From assembly GCA_044374295.1 (NCBI GenBank), contig JBILOU010000003.1, positions 1-64,000 on the forward strand: DNA of 64,000 nt. The letters run 5' to 3'. A program made the translations under genes and the position numbers. The notes below the pieces were generated by a model. The model saw only the letters and a program-made list of their open reading frames with translations, made no database searches and had not been told where the DNA came from. Below, one piece after another: positions 33,401-40,491 of the stretch (its first letter is position 1; each line of letters begins with the position of its first letter). This stretch comes from CAIZGX01 sp044374295 (GTDB taxonomy: Bacteria; Bacteroidota; Bacteroidia; Flavobacteriales_D; Sanyastnellaceae).

Positions 33401-33729
33401 TTATCTCCGTCTTTGTCCACCATTTTCTTCGCGAGGTGCGTGATGGTCCAGAAAAGGAACATGATGGTTGCTCCTGAAGAAACGGCTGAAAGTGAATTGA
33501 TCGCATAAGGAACATTTTCTACTCCAACGAATGCAGAAAACAAGCGTGCAATAAGCATGAACAAAGGCGCCCCTGGAGGGTGACCAACTTCCAGTTTATA
33601 AGCAGAAGCAATGAACTCACCACAATCCCAGAAAGGCATTGTTGGTTCGAGGGTCATCATGTACACAGCGGTTGCTGCCAAAAACATGAACCAACCTAAA
33701 ATAATGTTTGCACGTTGAAACGAAATCAT
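30445..33729 (-). CDS. DUF2723 family polytopic membrane glycosyltransferase-like protein
   Basis: 1094 residues with roughly ten to thirteen membrane helices in the first 630 residues, then a soluble C-terminal part ending in TPR-like helices. The start FLAATAVYMMTLEPTMPFWDCGEFIASAYKLEVGHPPGAPLF (quoted in parts: MPFWDCGEFIA; LEVGHPPGAPLF) is the DUF2723 signature, with an Asp-Glu pair placed as in the GT-C type protein mannosyltransferases. The NQTPLQPRERDYAYAGSFYAFAIWIG and NAIIFTNGDNDTFPLWYAQE segments are also typical. A role in transfer of lipid-linked sugars to proteins or surface polymers is inferred from fold similarity. A TATCTTCG box lies 20 nt upstream. Confidence 0.87.
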   Translation of the reverse strand: MISFQRANIILGWFMFLAATAVYMMTLEPTMPFWDCGEFIASAYKLEVGHPPGAPLFMLIARLFSAFVGVENVPYAINSLSAVSSGATIMFLFWTITHLAKKMVDKDGDKNDNKNLIIFAAGLIGAFAYTFSDTFWFSAVEGEVYAMSSLFTAVVFWAILKWESEADEPSNLRWIILIAYLMGLSIGVHLLNLLAIPAICFVYYFKKNTFSWKGVAITSGVALGLLFLMQTVILIWSIQIAAWFERFFTNTLGMPFNTGVFFYALILIGGLVALIIYSKKRGWVAVNTLTWSVAVALIGYTTFATIVIRSQADTPMNENKPNNFFALVSYMNREQYGDRPLLRGQYFNTPQVRNKPYLDGNEVYVKSYSVREDNNKNKLVISFKNRFEAEQYVSNNTDQKLMVKEEYLETGEKKATEPNYAQTHVFPRMYSSQGSHVQQYKIWAELKDLKRTPTFGENMGYFFSYQVNWMYWRYFMWNFAGRQNDTQGHGDFVDGNWKTGIGFYDEARLGNQEAVPELSKNNKANNSYYMIPLLIGLLGLVYQLLRHRNDFIVVGLLFVLTGFAIVVYLNQTPLQPRERDYAYAGSFYAFAIWIGLGVTAIYFWLKLMLKNVPSTALAGIAFLVSLVAPVLMAAQGWDDHDRSDRRTGIDMARNYLNSLQPNAIIFTNGDNDTFPLWYAQEVEGVRTDVRVVNLSLLNTDWYIDQMKRRQYESAPVPFSIPEFKYRQGTRDLIVLNSDTALTPLEEALAYCLDDAKIQDFGYKKFSVMPNYQFSYAVSKENQAKFSQYVGVNDSLVSTMSFALMDDDGENPRQFITKAQLMVMDLIVHNNWERPIYFAVTTGSEAYMGLEPYFQLEGLAYRLTPIYHTDFDRDNMAGGVASELMYDNVMNKFQWGNIDTKDIYLDENNRRMVTNLRMQMNNLAEQFIIENKMDKAAAVLNKSLTALPEKNAPYDQPQIMWQTAELLFKAGDLQTATKLAERVFALNNQMLDYYESLTKAEQKTIERKMQMSAFVNEELVKDMEAFVPGSEAAKNMRAAHEAALENVGLLELMKEERGKKEAYEAQMKVRDSLIKVLGQEKFDSLSNVRKSQGKF

Positions 33730-33749
33730 ATTCTTAATTTGAAGTGAGG

Positions 33750-33757
33750 CGAAGATA
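33750..33757 (-). promoter_or_regulatory. -7-like box TATCTTCG for the DUF2723 gene
   Basis: Matches TAnnTTYG on the minus strand, 20 nt before the start codon, in the 36-nt gap after the epimerase gene. Confidence 0.5.
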
Positions 33758-33765
33758 CATTTTTT

Positions 33766-34164
33766 TTAGACGCGTTCTTGACACAATTCCACCAAAACTG
33801 AATTGCTACTTTTCGGATGAAGAAAGGCAATGAGTTTGTTGTCTGCGCCTTCTTTCGGAGCCTCGTGAATCATGGTGAAACCCTCGGATTTCAAGCGTTC
33901 TATTTCAGCATAAATGTCTTGAACTTCGAAGGCAATGTGGTGCATTCCTTCCTTGTTCTTTTCGAGGAATTTTGCAATGGCGCTATCCGGTGAAGTGGCT
34001 TGAAGTAATTCTATTTTCGACTCTCCAACTTGGAAGAACGAAGTGATGACATTCTCCGATTCAACGCGCTCTTCTTTGTAGGGCTTGACGCCAAGTAAGG
34101 CGGAAAAAATTTCGTTCGAAGCAGCAATGTCTTTCACTGCGATGCCAATGTGTTCAATTTTCAT
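33766..34164 (-). CDS. mce: Methylmalonyl-CoA epimerase
   Basis: Interconverts R- and S-methylmalonyl-CoA in propionate and succinate metabolism. 132 residues of the vicinal oxygen chelate fold. Metal ligands are visible at the start of each module: KIEHIGIAV (His5) and EGMHHIAFEVQDI (His near 74), with the conserved late Glu in VLVELCQ. Length and the KFLEKNKEGMHHIAFEV segment match characterised epimerases. It is 7 nt downstream of the small lipoprotein gene, at the end of the TolC-to-mce run. The B12 adenosyltransferase at 7172-7717 would serve the mutase step, whose gene is not here. Confidence 0.93.
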   Translation of the reverse strand: MKIEHIGIAVKDIAASNEIFSALLGVKPYKEERVESENVITSFFQVGESKIELLQATSPDSAIAKFLEKNKEGMHHIAFEVQDIYAEIERLKSEGFTMIHEAPKEGADNKLIAFLHPKSSNSVLVELCQERV

Positions 34165-34171
34165 AAAACAA

Positions 34172-34609
34172 TTAATTATACAAATGAAGGTATCCGGTTA
34201 CCGGGTTGTAATCGGCGTTGTATTGAAGCAGATTGTAGTTTGCTGGACCGTTGATTAAACTACCATCGGATAGCAACCACTTACTTCCTGAACAAGTATC
34301 AGAGATTGTTACGTTGTCTGTGTTCACTTGCACATAGCAGGGATTATCGGGATTGTGGGTGCTTCGTGCATCGAAGACAGAAAACACATCCAGGTCGTTT
34401 CTGTAAATAATGAGATCAACTGTATTCCCGTCGTAATACACCCATCCCGTTGGAACAGTTAAGTCGAAAAACGCGGGTTCGAAAATATTTACGTTGATTG
34501 AAAACGCAATTTCATTGAGCATTTGACTTCGATCTGTGCAAGAATGCATAGGGACGAACAAAAGGCTCAAGAATAAAAACCCGGCGATGAACTTCTTCAA
34601 CTTATCCAT
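34172..34609 (-). CDS. Hypothetical lipoprotein
   Basis: 145 residues with an N-terminal hydrophobic segment and a lipobox-like PMHSC (Cys24), so it is probably lipidated and exported. The mature part has no motif that I recognise: it contains NIFEPAFFDLTVPTGWVYYDG and ends in YNPVTGYLHLYN, suggesting a small beta-rich domain. It overlaps the tsaB stop by 8 nt and is followed 7 nt later by mce, so it is cotranscribed with both, but neither neighbour suggests a job for it. Confidence 0.7.
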   Translation of the reverse strand: MDKLKKFIAGFLFLSLLFVPMHSCTDRSQMLNEIAFSINVNIFEPAFFDLTVPTGWVYYDGNTVDLIIYRNDLDVFSVFDARSTHNPDNPCYVQVNTDNVTISDTCSGSKWLLSDGSLINGPANYNLLQYNADYNPVTGYLHLYN

Positions 34610-35252
34610 TCAAAATATTTTTTTTCGATTCGGTTGGAACAAATTCCTTCATGTAGAAAGGCTCTATTTGCGCCATGTGTTCTTCAAATTTAGATGAAGA
34701 ATTGGGTAAAAGTCCTACAAAATGTTTCGCGCTTGGAGAGACTGCTTTCACTTGATCTTCCTTTCCCAACAAATCATTCATTTTAAACGCAGCATCTCCC
34801 ACAAAAATTGCCTTTTCAATTCCGAGATTGGCTCGCCATTCTTCATTCAGCGTAGCGAATGACCAACTTCCATTTGAATAAACATAGGCATCGTTTCTTC
34901 GTGCATCGATTAAAGCGACCGGGGTAAAACCGTTTTCACTTCCAACCGAATTAACCAAAAGTTCTCCTGTTGTAATGGGTACCATTCCAATGTTCAAGGC
35001 GTACGCTAATCCCTTAGCTGCGGTGACTCCGATGCGTAAACCGGTGTATGAACCTGGACCAATTCCAACTGCGATTCCAGTTAAATCACTTGGCTTCAGA
35101 TTGTTTCGATCAAGAATGTCTTTCATCATTTGGTGCAGTGCTTCCGCATGAACGAATTCATTCTCTTCGCGTTCAAAAAGATCGACAAGAACATTGTCTT
35201 TGATGAGTGCGACACTGCAATTCCGCGTAGCGGTTTCCAAACACAAATACAT
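34602..35252 (-). CDS. tsaB: tRNA threonylcarbamoyladenosine biosynthesis protein TsaB
   Basis: Partner of TsaD and TsaE in adding the t6A modification to ANN-decoding tRNAs. 216 residues, an ASKHA-fold protein with the typical start YLCLETATRNCSVALI, then SDLTGIAVGIGPGSYTGLRIGVTAAKGLAYAL (here GIGPGSYTGLRIGVTAAKG). It lacks the TsaD metal motif, which separates it from that paralogue. It starts inside the stop codon of the membrane-fusion protein gene (TAATG) and overlaps the next gene by 8 nt. Confidence 0.94.
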   Translation of the reverse strand: MYLCLETATRNCSVALIKDNVLVDLFEREENEFVHAEALHQMMKDILDRNNLKPSDLTGIAVGIGPGSYTGLRIGVTAAKGLAYALNIGMVPITTGELLVNSVGSENGFTPVALIDARRNDAYVYSNGSWSFATLNEEWRANLGIEKAIFVGDAAFKMNDLLGKEDQVKAVSPSAKHFVGLLPNSSSKFEEHMAQIEPFYMKEFVPTESKKNILNG

Positions 35253-36523
35253 TATTTCTTCTCCTCAAGCTTAATCTTATCTCCGTTTGAAAGTTCTTTC
35301 GACAAGAGTTCATACGGCCCTGTCACAATTTCTTCTCCTTCGTTCAATCCGTTTGTTATCTGAATAAATGTTCCGTCTTGAATTCCAGTTTGGACTTGTT
35401 TCATCTCAACCGTGTTGTCGGCTTTCTTCACGAAAACAACGGTTAATGAAATATTATTTTGAAGTGAATCTGCACGTGTGGTCACAGCAGCTGTAGTCAC
35501 TGAAAGTGCTTGACTGGCCTCGTTTGTGTGAATTTTCACTGTGGCACTCATACCTGGCTTGAAGGGAGAATTGTTCTCTGAATTTCCACTGACATCTGCA
35601 TACGATTCTTTCACAATTTTCACCTTCACCGAAAAGTTAGTCACTTGCTCTGTGCTTGCTGCAAGACCTTGTCCTGAATTCAAGGCGGAAGAACCGACTT
35701 CAGTAACTACGCCTTTGAAAACTTGATCGCTGAAAGCGTCAATTTCCACATCAGCGGTATCGCCTACTTGCACGTGAACAATATCGGTTTCATTGACTTC
35801 CAAGTCTATTTCCATTTCATTCAAAACAGAAACCTTCATGATCACATCTCCGCTCATCATGTTGTTTCCAAGCACAGTTTCACCGAGTTCTTTGGCAAGA
35901 GCGGTGACCGTTCCTGAAATAGGCGCAACAATGGTAGTTCTTCTTAAGTTTTCTTGCGCTTCGCTCTTTCCAGCGTCTGCGCTTGCTATGGAAAAGTTTG
36001 CACTGTGTACGCTCTCTTCAGCGGCTTCAACCTCTGCCACTGCTGTTTCTAAAGCACTGCTTGCGTTGTCGTATTCGGCTTGTGAGATTGCCTTTTGCTC
36101 GATTAATTTTGAAAGTCGCACAAGGGTTGTTTCTTGCAAACGCTTTTGTGCTTTCGCTTGCGTTAATCGTGCTTTCGCGCTAGACAAATTGCTTTTCGCA
36201 GTGTTCAATGCGGCTTCTGCCCGACTAAGTGCCGAGACATAAAGATCAGGATTGATGCGCACGAGCAATTGTCCTTTCTGAACGAAGTCTCCTTCTTTCA
36301 CAGGTAGTTCAACAATTTGTCCGGAAACTTCCGATTGAATTTTCACTTCGACTGAAGGTTGAACTTTTCCGCTTGCGGCCACTACTTCGCTCAAATTTCT
36401 CTTTTCAGATTTTCCCAGTGTAACCACTTTCGCATCACCAGAACCGAATACCATTGGCAATACAATAGCAGCAATAATCACAACGATTATTGAAATCCAG
36501 ATCCATCTTTTTTTGTTTTTCAT
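35252..36523 (-). CDS. MacA/HlyD-type periplasmic adaptor of an efflux system
   Basis: 423 residues, anchored by an N-terminal helix (WIWISIIVVIIAAIVLPMVF). Order of domains: lipoyl half-motif (SEVSGQIVELPVKEGDFVQKGQLLVRI), a long alpha hairpin coiled coil (about 95-195), second lipoyl half (TTIVAPISGTVTALAKELGETVLG), beta barrel, and membrane-proximal domain. This is the MacA/RND adaptor layout that links an inner-membrane pump to TolC. It overlaps the TolC gene by 4 nt (ATGA) and tsaB by 1 nt (TAATG). No pump or ABC gene is adjacent, so the inner-membrane partner is not in the operon. Confidence 0.9.
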   Translation of the reverse strand: MKNKKRWIWISIIVVIIAAIVLPMVFGSGDAKVVTLGKSEKRNLSEVVAASGKVQPSVEVKIQSEVSGQIVELPVKEGDFVQKGQLLVRINPDLYVSALSRAEAALNTAKSNLSSAKARLTQAKAQKRLQETTLVRLSKLIEQKAISQAEYDNASSALETAVAEVEAAEESVHSANFSIASADAGKSEAQENLRRTTIVAPISGTVTALAKELGETVLGNNMMSGDVIMKVSVLNEMEIDLEVNETDIVHVQVGDTADVEIDAFSDQVFKGVVTEVGSSALNSGQGLAASTEQVTNFSVKVKIVKESYADVSGNSENNSPFKPGMSATVKIHTNEASQALSVTTAAVTTRADSLQNNISLTVVFVKKADNTVEMKQVQTGIQDGTFIQITNGLNEGEEIVTGPYELLSKELSNGDKIKLEEKK

Positions 36524-37950
36524 GGTTGTAACATTAGCGGGACTCCCATGTAGAAGTCAATTATTTTCCGTTTAAAAATCCAGTCGTATTTACTTCGAAC
36601 AAAGTTCGATTCTGCTTGCTGCAGTCGGTTGCGCGCATCGAGGTATTCAGACATACCCACGACACCTTGATTGAATCGAAGTTCGTTCCAATCATACGCG
36701 AGTTGACTTGCTTCAACTGCCTTCTCAGTGGCTTCATACGTGGCTTTCGCGCGTGTCACGTCGAGAAAGGCTTTTCGCACTTCTTGTTCCAATTGAACTT
36801 TGGTTTGCTGAAGGGAGAGTTCATTATCTGCACGCGACAATTCCGCGCGTTTGATATTTACATCGTTTGAAAAGCCGTTGAATATCGGAAGTGTTAAACT
36901 GAAAAAAAGCGATTGGTTAACATTATCCTTCAACTGATTTCCGAATGCCTTCGTGGTGTAGTCGTCTACATTGTAAATGGCTTGCGGAAATGAGAATACG
37001 TATTGATTCGAGCCAAACACTTGTCCAATTGGAAAGGCCATTGAATCTGGGGATCCTGTTAGCACCTTTGATGCACCTGAATAACCTGAACCGTAAGAAT
37101 AGCTCATGCTTAATCGGGGTGACATTCCACCTTTCGCAATGTTGAGGTTCAATTGACTTGAAGCCAATGAAAGTTCTGCAGATTTAATTTCAGGGAATGT
37201 TCCCAATGCATTCTTTATGCATTGCGTTAAATCGGGAATTTGCTCAGCAATATTGAATGCCGCAGGATCTGCTTGAATAGTAAAACTTCTTTGCTCTTGT
37301 TCTGTTAATTGCATCAATTGAGCTATATCTAAAATTGCAGACTGCACATTGTTCTCGGCCGAAATAACATTGGCTTCATCTGAGAGCAATTGCGCTTCAA
37401 TATCACGAAGACTTCCTTCGGCGGCGCTGCCAGCATTCACTAAATCTTTTATCCGCTTAACTTGTTCTTTGGTGCGATTGAGCGTGAGTTCTGAAGATGC
37501 TTGAAGTTCTTTGGTGAGTAAGACATTCAAATAAGCCACAGAAACTTGAAGTGCTAATTGGTTGCGTTGGTAGTCGAAAGTGAGCATTTGGGCGCGTGTA
37601 TCGACTTGCGCCTTCTTGTATTGATTCACATTTTGTAGACCTGAAAATAGGGTAACGCTTGTTGAGAGACCCAAACTATTGCTCTGAATACGTTGTGTTG
37701 CGAACTGATTGGTGAACGGGTCAATACGCTGTCCCCAGTTGTATCCGTGTGAAACTTGTCCGTTTAAATTCGGAAGGAAATTACCCAATGCCTGTTCTTG
37801 ATTCAACTTGGTTTGTTCTAATCCAAGACTGTTTCGCTTCAAGCCAATGTTGCGTTCGATGGCTGTGCTGACACATTCTTGCAACGACCACTGAGCGTAA
37901 GAAATGTGACTTCCTAAAATGACTAAGAAAACAAGGAAACAACGCTTCAT
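36520..37950 (-). CDS. TolC family outer-membrane efflux protein
   Basis: 476 residues with a signal peptide (CFLVFLVILGSHISYAQ). Two repeated OEP halves are seen: WSLQECVSTAIERNIGLKR with LPNLNGQVSHGYNWG, and DLTQCIKNALGTFPEIKSA with SPRLSMSYSYGSG; each is followed by long helices, the trimeric tunnel layout. FDYQRNQLALQVSVAYLNVL and VQLEQEVRKAFLDVTRAKATYEA are typical. It exports substrates together with the adaptor gene that it overlaps by 4 nt. It is first in the run TolC-adaptor-tsaB-lipoprotein-mce, and I see no clear -7 box upstream. Confidence 0.92.
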   Translation of the reverse strand: MKRCFLVFLVILGSHISYAQWSLQECVSTAIERNIGLKRNSLGLEQTKLNQEQALGNFLPNLNGQVSHGYNWGQRIDPFTNQFATQRIQSNSLGLSTSVTLFSGLQNVNQYKKAQVDTRAQMLTFDYQRNQLALQVSVAYLNVLLTKELQASSELTLNRTKEQVKRIKDLVNAGSAAEGSLRDIEAQLLSDEANVISAENNVQSAILDIAQLMQLTEQEQRSFTIQADPAAFNIAEQIPDLTQCIKNALGTFPEIKSAELSLASSQLNLNIAKGGMSPRLSMSYSYGSGYSGASKVLTGSPDSMAFPIGQVFGSNQYVFSFPQAIYNVDDYTTKAFGNQLKDNVNQSLFFSLTLPIFNGFSNDVNIKRAELSRADNELSLQQTKVQLEQEVRKAFLDVTRAKATYEATEKAVEASQLAYDWNELRFNQGVVGMSEYLDARNRLQQAESNFVRSKYDWIFKRKIIDFYMGVPLMLQP

Positions 37951-37965
37951 AAATCTTTAAAATTT

Positions 37966-37987
37966 CCGAAAATCACTAGACTTTCGG
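37966..37987 (-). terminator. Candidate weak hairpin after the cytochrome oxidase operon
   Basis: CCGAAA (37966-37971) pairs with TTTCGG (37982-37987), with two further pairs inside. On the minus strand it is followed by an A/T-rich stretch without a clean T run. It lies in the 61-nt gap before the TolC gene, so it could end the oxidase transcript. Confidence 0.35.
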
Positions 37988-38011
37988 TATTCAAAGGTAA
38001 CTGAAGTTCTT

Positions 38012-38245
38012 TTAATTCGCTTTGAAGAAATTCGCAATACGCTTTCTGAAAAAGACAATGGCAATAACTGCTAAAAGCGTATATGGAATGAGCATCAGGT
38101 AAAGGATTCCTGAATTCAATCCTTCGGCTAAACTTCCCGAAGTATTCTGGTTTGCTGTTTCGGCTGTAGCCTTACACATGGCGCATTGCGCATAGGTTGC
38201 GAGATTTAGCGCGAAGAAAAACAATACAACAAATAGCTTTTTCAT
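38012..38245 (-). CDS. Small exported membrane protein with a CAMC motif
   Basis: 77 residues using ATG 38245: a signal peptide (KKLFVVLFFFALNLATYAQ), then CAMCKATAE directly at the mature N-terminus, a short linker, and one transmembrane helix (GILYLMLIPYTLLAVIAIVFF) with a basic end RKRIANFFKAN. The two cysteines, spaced CxxC, would face the periplasm. It begins where the DUF420 gene stops and is the last gene of the oxidase cluster. Function unknown; a role in copper or heme delivery or thiol chemistry is a guess from position. Confidence 0.75.
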   Translation of the reverse strand: MKKLFVVLFFFALNLATYAQCAMCKATAETANQNTSGSLAEGLNSGILYLMLIPYTLLAVIAIVFFRKRIANFFKAN

Positions 38246-38247
38246 GT

Positions 38248-38790
38248 TCAATGGTAATAAGGTGAAATCATGAAGTAAACTGCAACTCCGGTTACGGCAA
38301 CATAGAACCAAATTGGCCACGTGTATTTCGCTAATTTCTTGTGTGCAGGAAACTCAGCAATTAAAGCGCGGTAAGCGGTAAATAATATAAATGGAAGAAT
38401 AATAGCCGCTAATACAATGTGTGTTGAAAGGATGATCAAATAGAATGTTCTTAATGAATGGTCTTTCGGAAACTCCGTTTCTCCAGCGAACATGTGGTGC
38501 CCGATGTAGGTAACCAAGAACAGCACGCTTAAATAAATAGCCCCTTTCATTAACTTCTTGTGGGCTTCGAAATTTTTATTCTTCACCGCAACAAGTGCTG
38601 CTACTAAAAGAATCGATACTGTTCCGTTGATGAGCGCGTTGGCCTTCGCCAATAAATGCACATCGAATCCGATATCAACGTTGGTGAATTTCAGATAGCG
38701 CAATGAAACAACTACTAGGAACACAACTGCCGATACAAGGTAGATAAGTGTTTTCGCAAGCTTATCGTTCTTTTTCAATTCTGCTTTCAT
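38248..38790 (-). CDS. DUF420 family membrane protein
   Basis: 180 residues with about five membrane helices: LIYLVSAVVFLVVVSLRYL, NALINGTVSILLVAALVAV, GAIYLSVLFLVTYIGHHMF, FYLIILSTHIVLAAIILPF and the final TWPIWFYVAVTGVAVYFM. Histidines in HKKLMKG, IGHHMFAG and STHIVLA are conserved in DUF420, and CtaM of Bacillus belongs to this family, where it is required for caa3 oxidase activity. Its place next to SCO and oxidase subunit genes fits a role in oxidase maturation. Confidence 0.88.
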   Translation of the reverse strand: MKAELKKNDKLAKTLIYLVSAVVFLVVVSLRYLKFTNVDIGFDVHLLAKANALINGTVSILLVAALVAVKNKNFEAHKKLMKGAIYLSVLFLVTYIGHHMFAGETEFPKDHSLRTFYLIILSTHIVLAAIILPFILFTAYRALIAEFPAHKKLAKYTWPIWFYVAVTGVAVYFMISPYYH

Positions 38791-38794
38791 GATT

Positions 38795-39457
38795 TTATTT
38801 CTTAAGTAACAAATGTAAATCTGTAAACAACTGATCTACCGCTTTTGTTGAAGTTCCGTCGTAATATCCTCGAATTTTCCCTTCCTGATCAATCAATGCG
38901 ATTTGATCGGTATGAAAGAAACCTCCTTGAGCGGTATCTGATGGGAAAGCCGTGAGTTTGTATCCTTCCCTGGCCTGCCAATAAATATCTTCCTCATTTC
39001 CGGTCACGAAATTCCAATTTGAATAATCGGCTCCCATGCGGTCAGCGTATGCTTTCAAGGCTTCTGGCGTATCGTTCTTCGGGTCTACGGTGTGTGAAAG
39101 GAAAACAACCTGATCGTTGATGTTCTCTGATTTAACAGCATGCTGCAATCGCGCCATTTGAGACGAGAGCATGGGACAGATGCTTGTGCAGTTGGTGAAG
39201 AAAAAATCAACAACCGCAATCTTTCCAACCATGAAATCGTTGGTGATGATTTTGCCATCTTGATTGGTAAACGCAAACAAGGGTATTGCATCGTAGACTG
39301 TATCTGAGATGCCCTCTCCCTTCTCGTTGTACTTGATTTCAATTCCGAAATCACCGAAATAAGGCAATGTCTTTTGCTTTTGCTCGGGTGCTTTCACAGG
39401 ATCTGTGCACGCTGCAAGGGCAATGAATGCTAAAAGGAAAACACGTTTAGTATCCAC
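38795..39457 (-). CDS. SCO1/SenC family copper chaperone for cytochrome oxidase
   Basis: 220 residues, a lipoprotein by its start (LLAFIALAACTDPV, Cys17). The thioredoxin-like domain carries the copper motif FFFTNCTSICPML (CxxxC) and the distal His in GGFFHTDQIALIDQ, both intact, so it can load the Cu-A site of subunit II. It overlaps the upstream SCO-like gene by 11 nt and precedes DUF420 by 4 nt, inside the oxidase cluster. Confidence 0.93.
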   Translation of the reverse strand: MDTKRVFLLAFIALAACTDPVKAPEQKQKTLPYFGDFGIEIKYNEKGEGISDTVYDAIPLFAFTNQDGKIITNDFMVGKIAVVDFFFTNCTSICPMLSSQMARLQHAVKSENINDQVVFLSHTVDPKNDTPEALKAYADRMGADYSNWNFVTGNEEDIYWQAREGYKLTAFPSDTAQGGFFHTDQIALIDQEGKIRGYYDGTSTKAVDQLFTDLHLLLKK

Positions 39458-40088
39458 GTTTAATCTTTCTCTTTTTATTTAAGATCGCGACATCCTCCAT
39501 GAGGTTTTCAAAGTGATATTCCGTGTTGCCGTATAGTCCGCGAATGTGTCCAGACTCATCTAACAAACGAAATACAGCCTCCTTTTTCAAATCTTGAATA
39601 AGGAATCCATTTCGAACAAACGAATCCATAGAAGCCGAATCTCCTTGAAGGAATTGCCATTTACTCTTGTTGTTTGAATATCTTAGGTTCTGAGTCACAT
39701 AAGCCTGAACAGCCGCCGTGTCTGAATATCCGTTTGGATCAAAACAAACAATATAAATATCAGGCTCCATTCGGAATTTAAAATTCGGGATCAGCAAGCG
39801 CTCTGTAATTTTTGAAAGATTTGAATCTTCAAAGTCTACAAATGCCGCCACCCAGATCTTTCCCATGAGGGAGTCTCGATTGATGAGTTCATTGTTCTGA
39901 TTGACAAACGCGAAATCGGGAATTTGGTAATCTGAATTCACGCAGCCGGTGTCGCAAGCAGGTCCAAAATAGAGGGGTTCGCTAAAGTTATGCTTTCCCA
40001 TTGGCCCAAGGACAATGAGTAAGGTGAAGGGAATAAAAAAAAGCATACCCACTAATAGGATATACTTTTTTAATTTTTTGTTTTTCAT
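39447..40088 (-). CDS. SCO-like membrane-anchored protein lacking the canonical copper motif
   Basis: 213 residues. A membrane anchor (YILLVGMLFFIPFTLLIVLG) is followed by a thioredoxin-like fold parallel to that of its neighbour: QIPDFAFVNQNNELINRDSLMGKIWVAAFVDF and RLLDESGHIRGLYG (quoted in parts: IPDFAFVNQNNELI; DESGHIRGLYG). Where SCO has NCTSICPML this protein has EDSNLSKITERL, so both copper cysteines of the fold are gone, as is the distal His. A different CxxxC, ACDTGCVN, lies just outside the membrane anchor near residues 44-48. It overlaps the true SCO gene by 11 nt. Likely a divergent paralogue; biochemical role unknown. Confidence 0.8.
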   Translation of the reverse strand: MKNKKLKKYILLVGMLFFIPFTLLIVLGPMGKHNFSEPLYFGPACDTGCVNSDYQIPDFAFVNQNNELINRDSLMGKIWVAAFVDFEDSNLSKITERLLIPNFKFRMEPDIYIVCFDPNGYSDTAAVQAYVTQNLRYSNNKSKWQFLQGDSASMDSFVRNGFLIQDLKKEAVFRLLDESGHIRGLYGNTEYHFENLMEDVAILNKKRKIKRGY

Positions 40089-40099
40089 TGACCTTCAGC

Positions 40100-40477
40100 T
40101 TAGCCGAAGATGTTGTGTCCTGTTTGCACACTCACACCTTCATACAATCCAATAAAGATTAAATACATGATGAATATTGCGTAAGGAAGAAGTACAACAT
40201 ACTTCAAGTTCTTTCTCTCATCGCCAAGGTGCATGAAGATAAGAACGATGTATGCAGCCTTCACTAACGTTAGTATCAAGAACGTTAATTTGATTGCTTC
40301 CCAAGTGAATGTTCCGTTTCTTTTGAACGCAACACCCATGAATACTTCAATGATTGTGATCACTGTAAGAAGAACAGTAACCGCATATAATTTTTTGCGA
40401 ATTTGCTTTCCAGCTTCTTCGCTGTGCTTTGCATTAAGAGCGTAGCTCTCATTTACAATTAAGTCGTCTCTTTCCAT
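40100..40477 (-). CDS. Cytochrome c oxidase subunit IV-type protein (CoxD/CtaF-like)
   Basis: 125 residues with three membrane helices: LYAVTVLLTVITIIEVFMG, AIKLTFLILTLVKAAYIVLIFMHLG and YVVLLPYAIFIMYLIFIGLYEG. The segment AAYIVLIFMHLGDE matches the prokaryotic subunit IV family (the MHL motif). I start at ATG 40477; the longer reading would run over the subunit III stop. It lies 14 nt after subunit III and 11 nt before the SCO-like gene. Confidence 0.88.
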   Translation of the reverse strand: MERDDLIVNESYALNAKHSEEAGKQIRKKLYAVTVLLTVITIIEVFMGVAFKRNGTFTWEAIKLTFLILTLVKAAYIVLIFMHLGDERKNLKYVVLLPYAIFIMYLIFIGLYEGVSVQTGHNIFG

Positions 40478-40491
40478 GATAATCAGCGATA

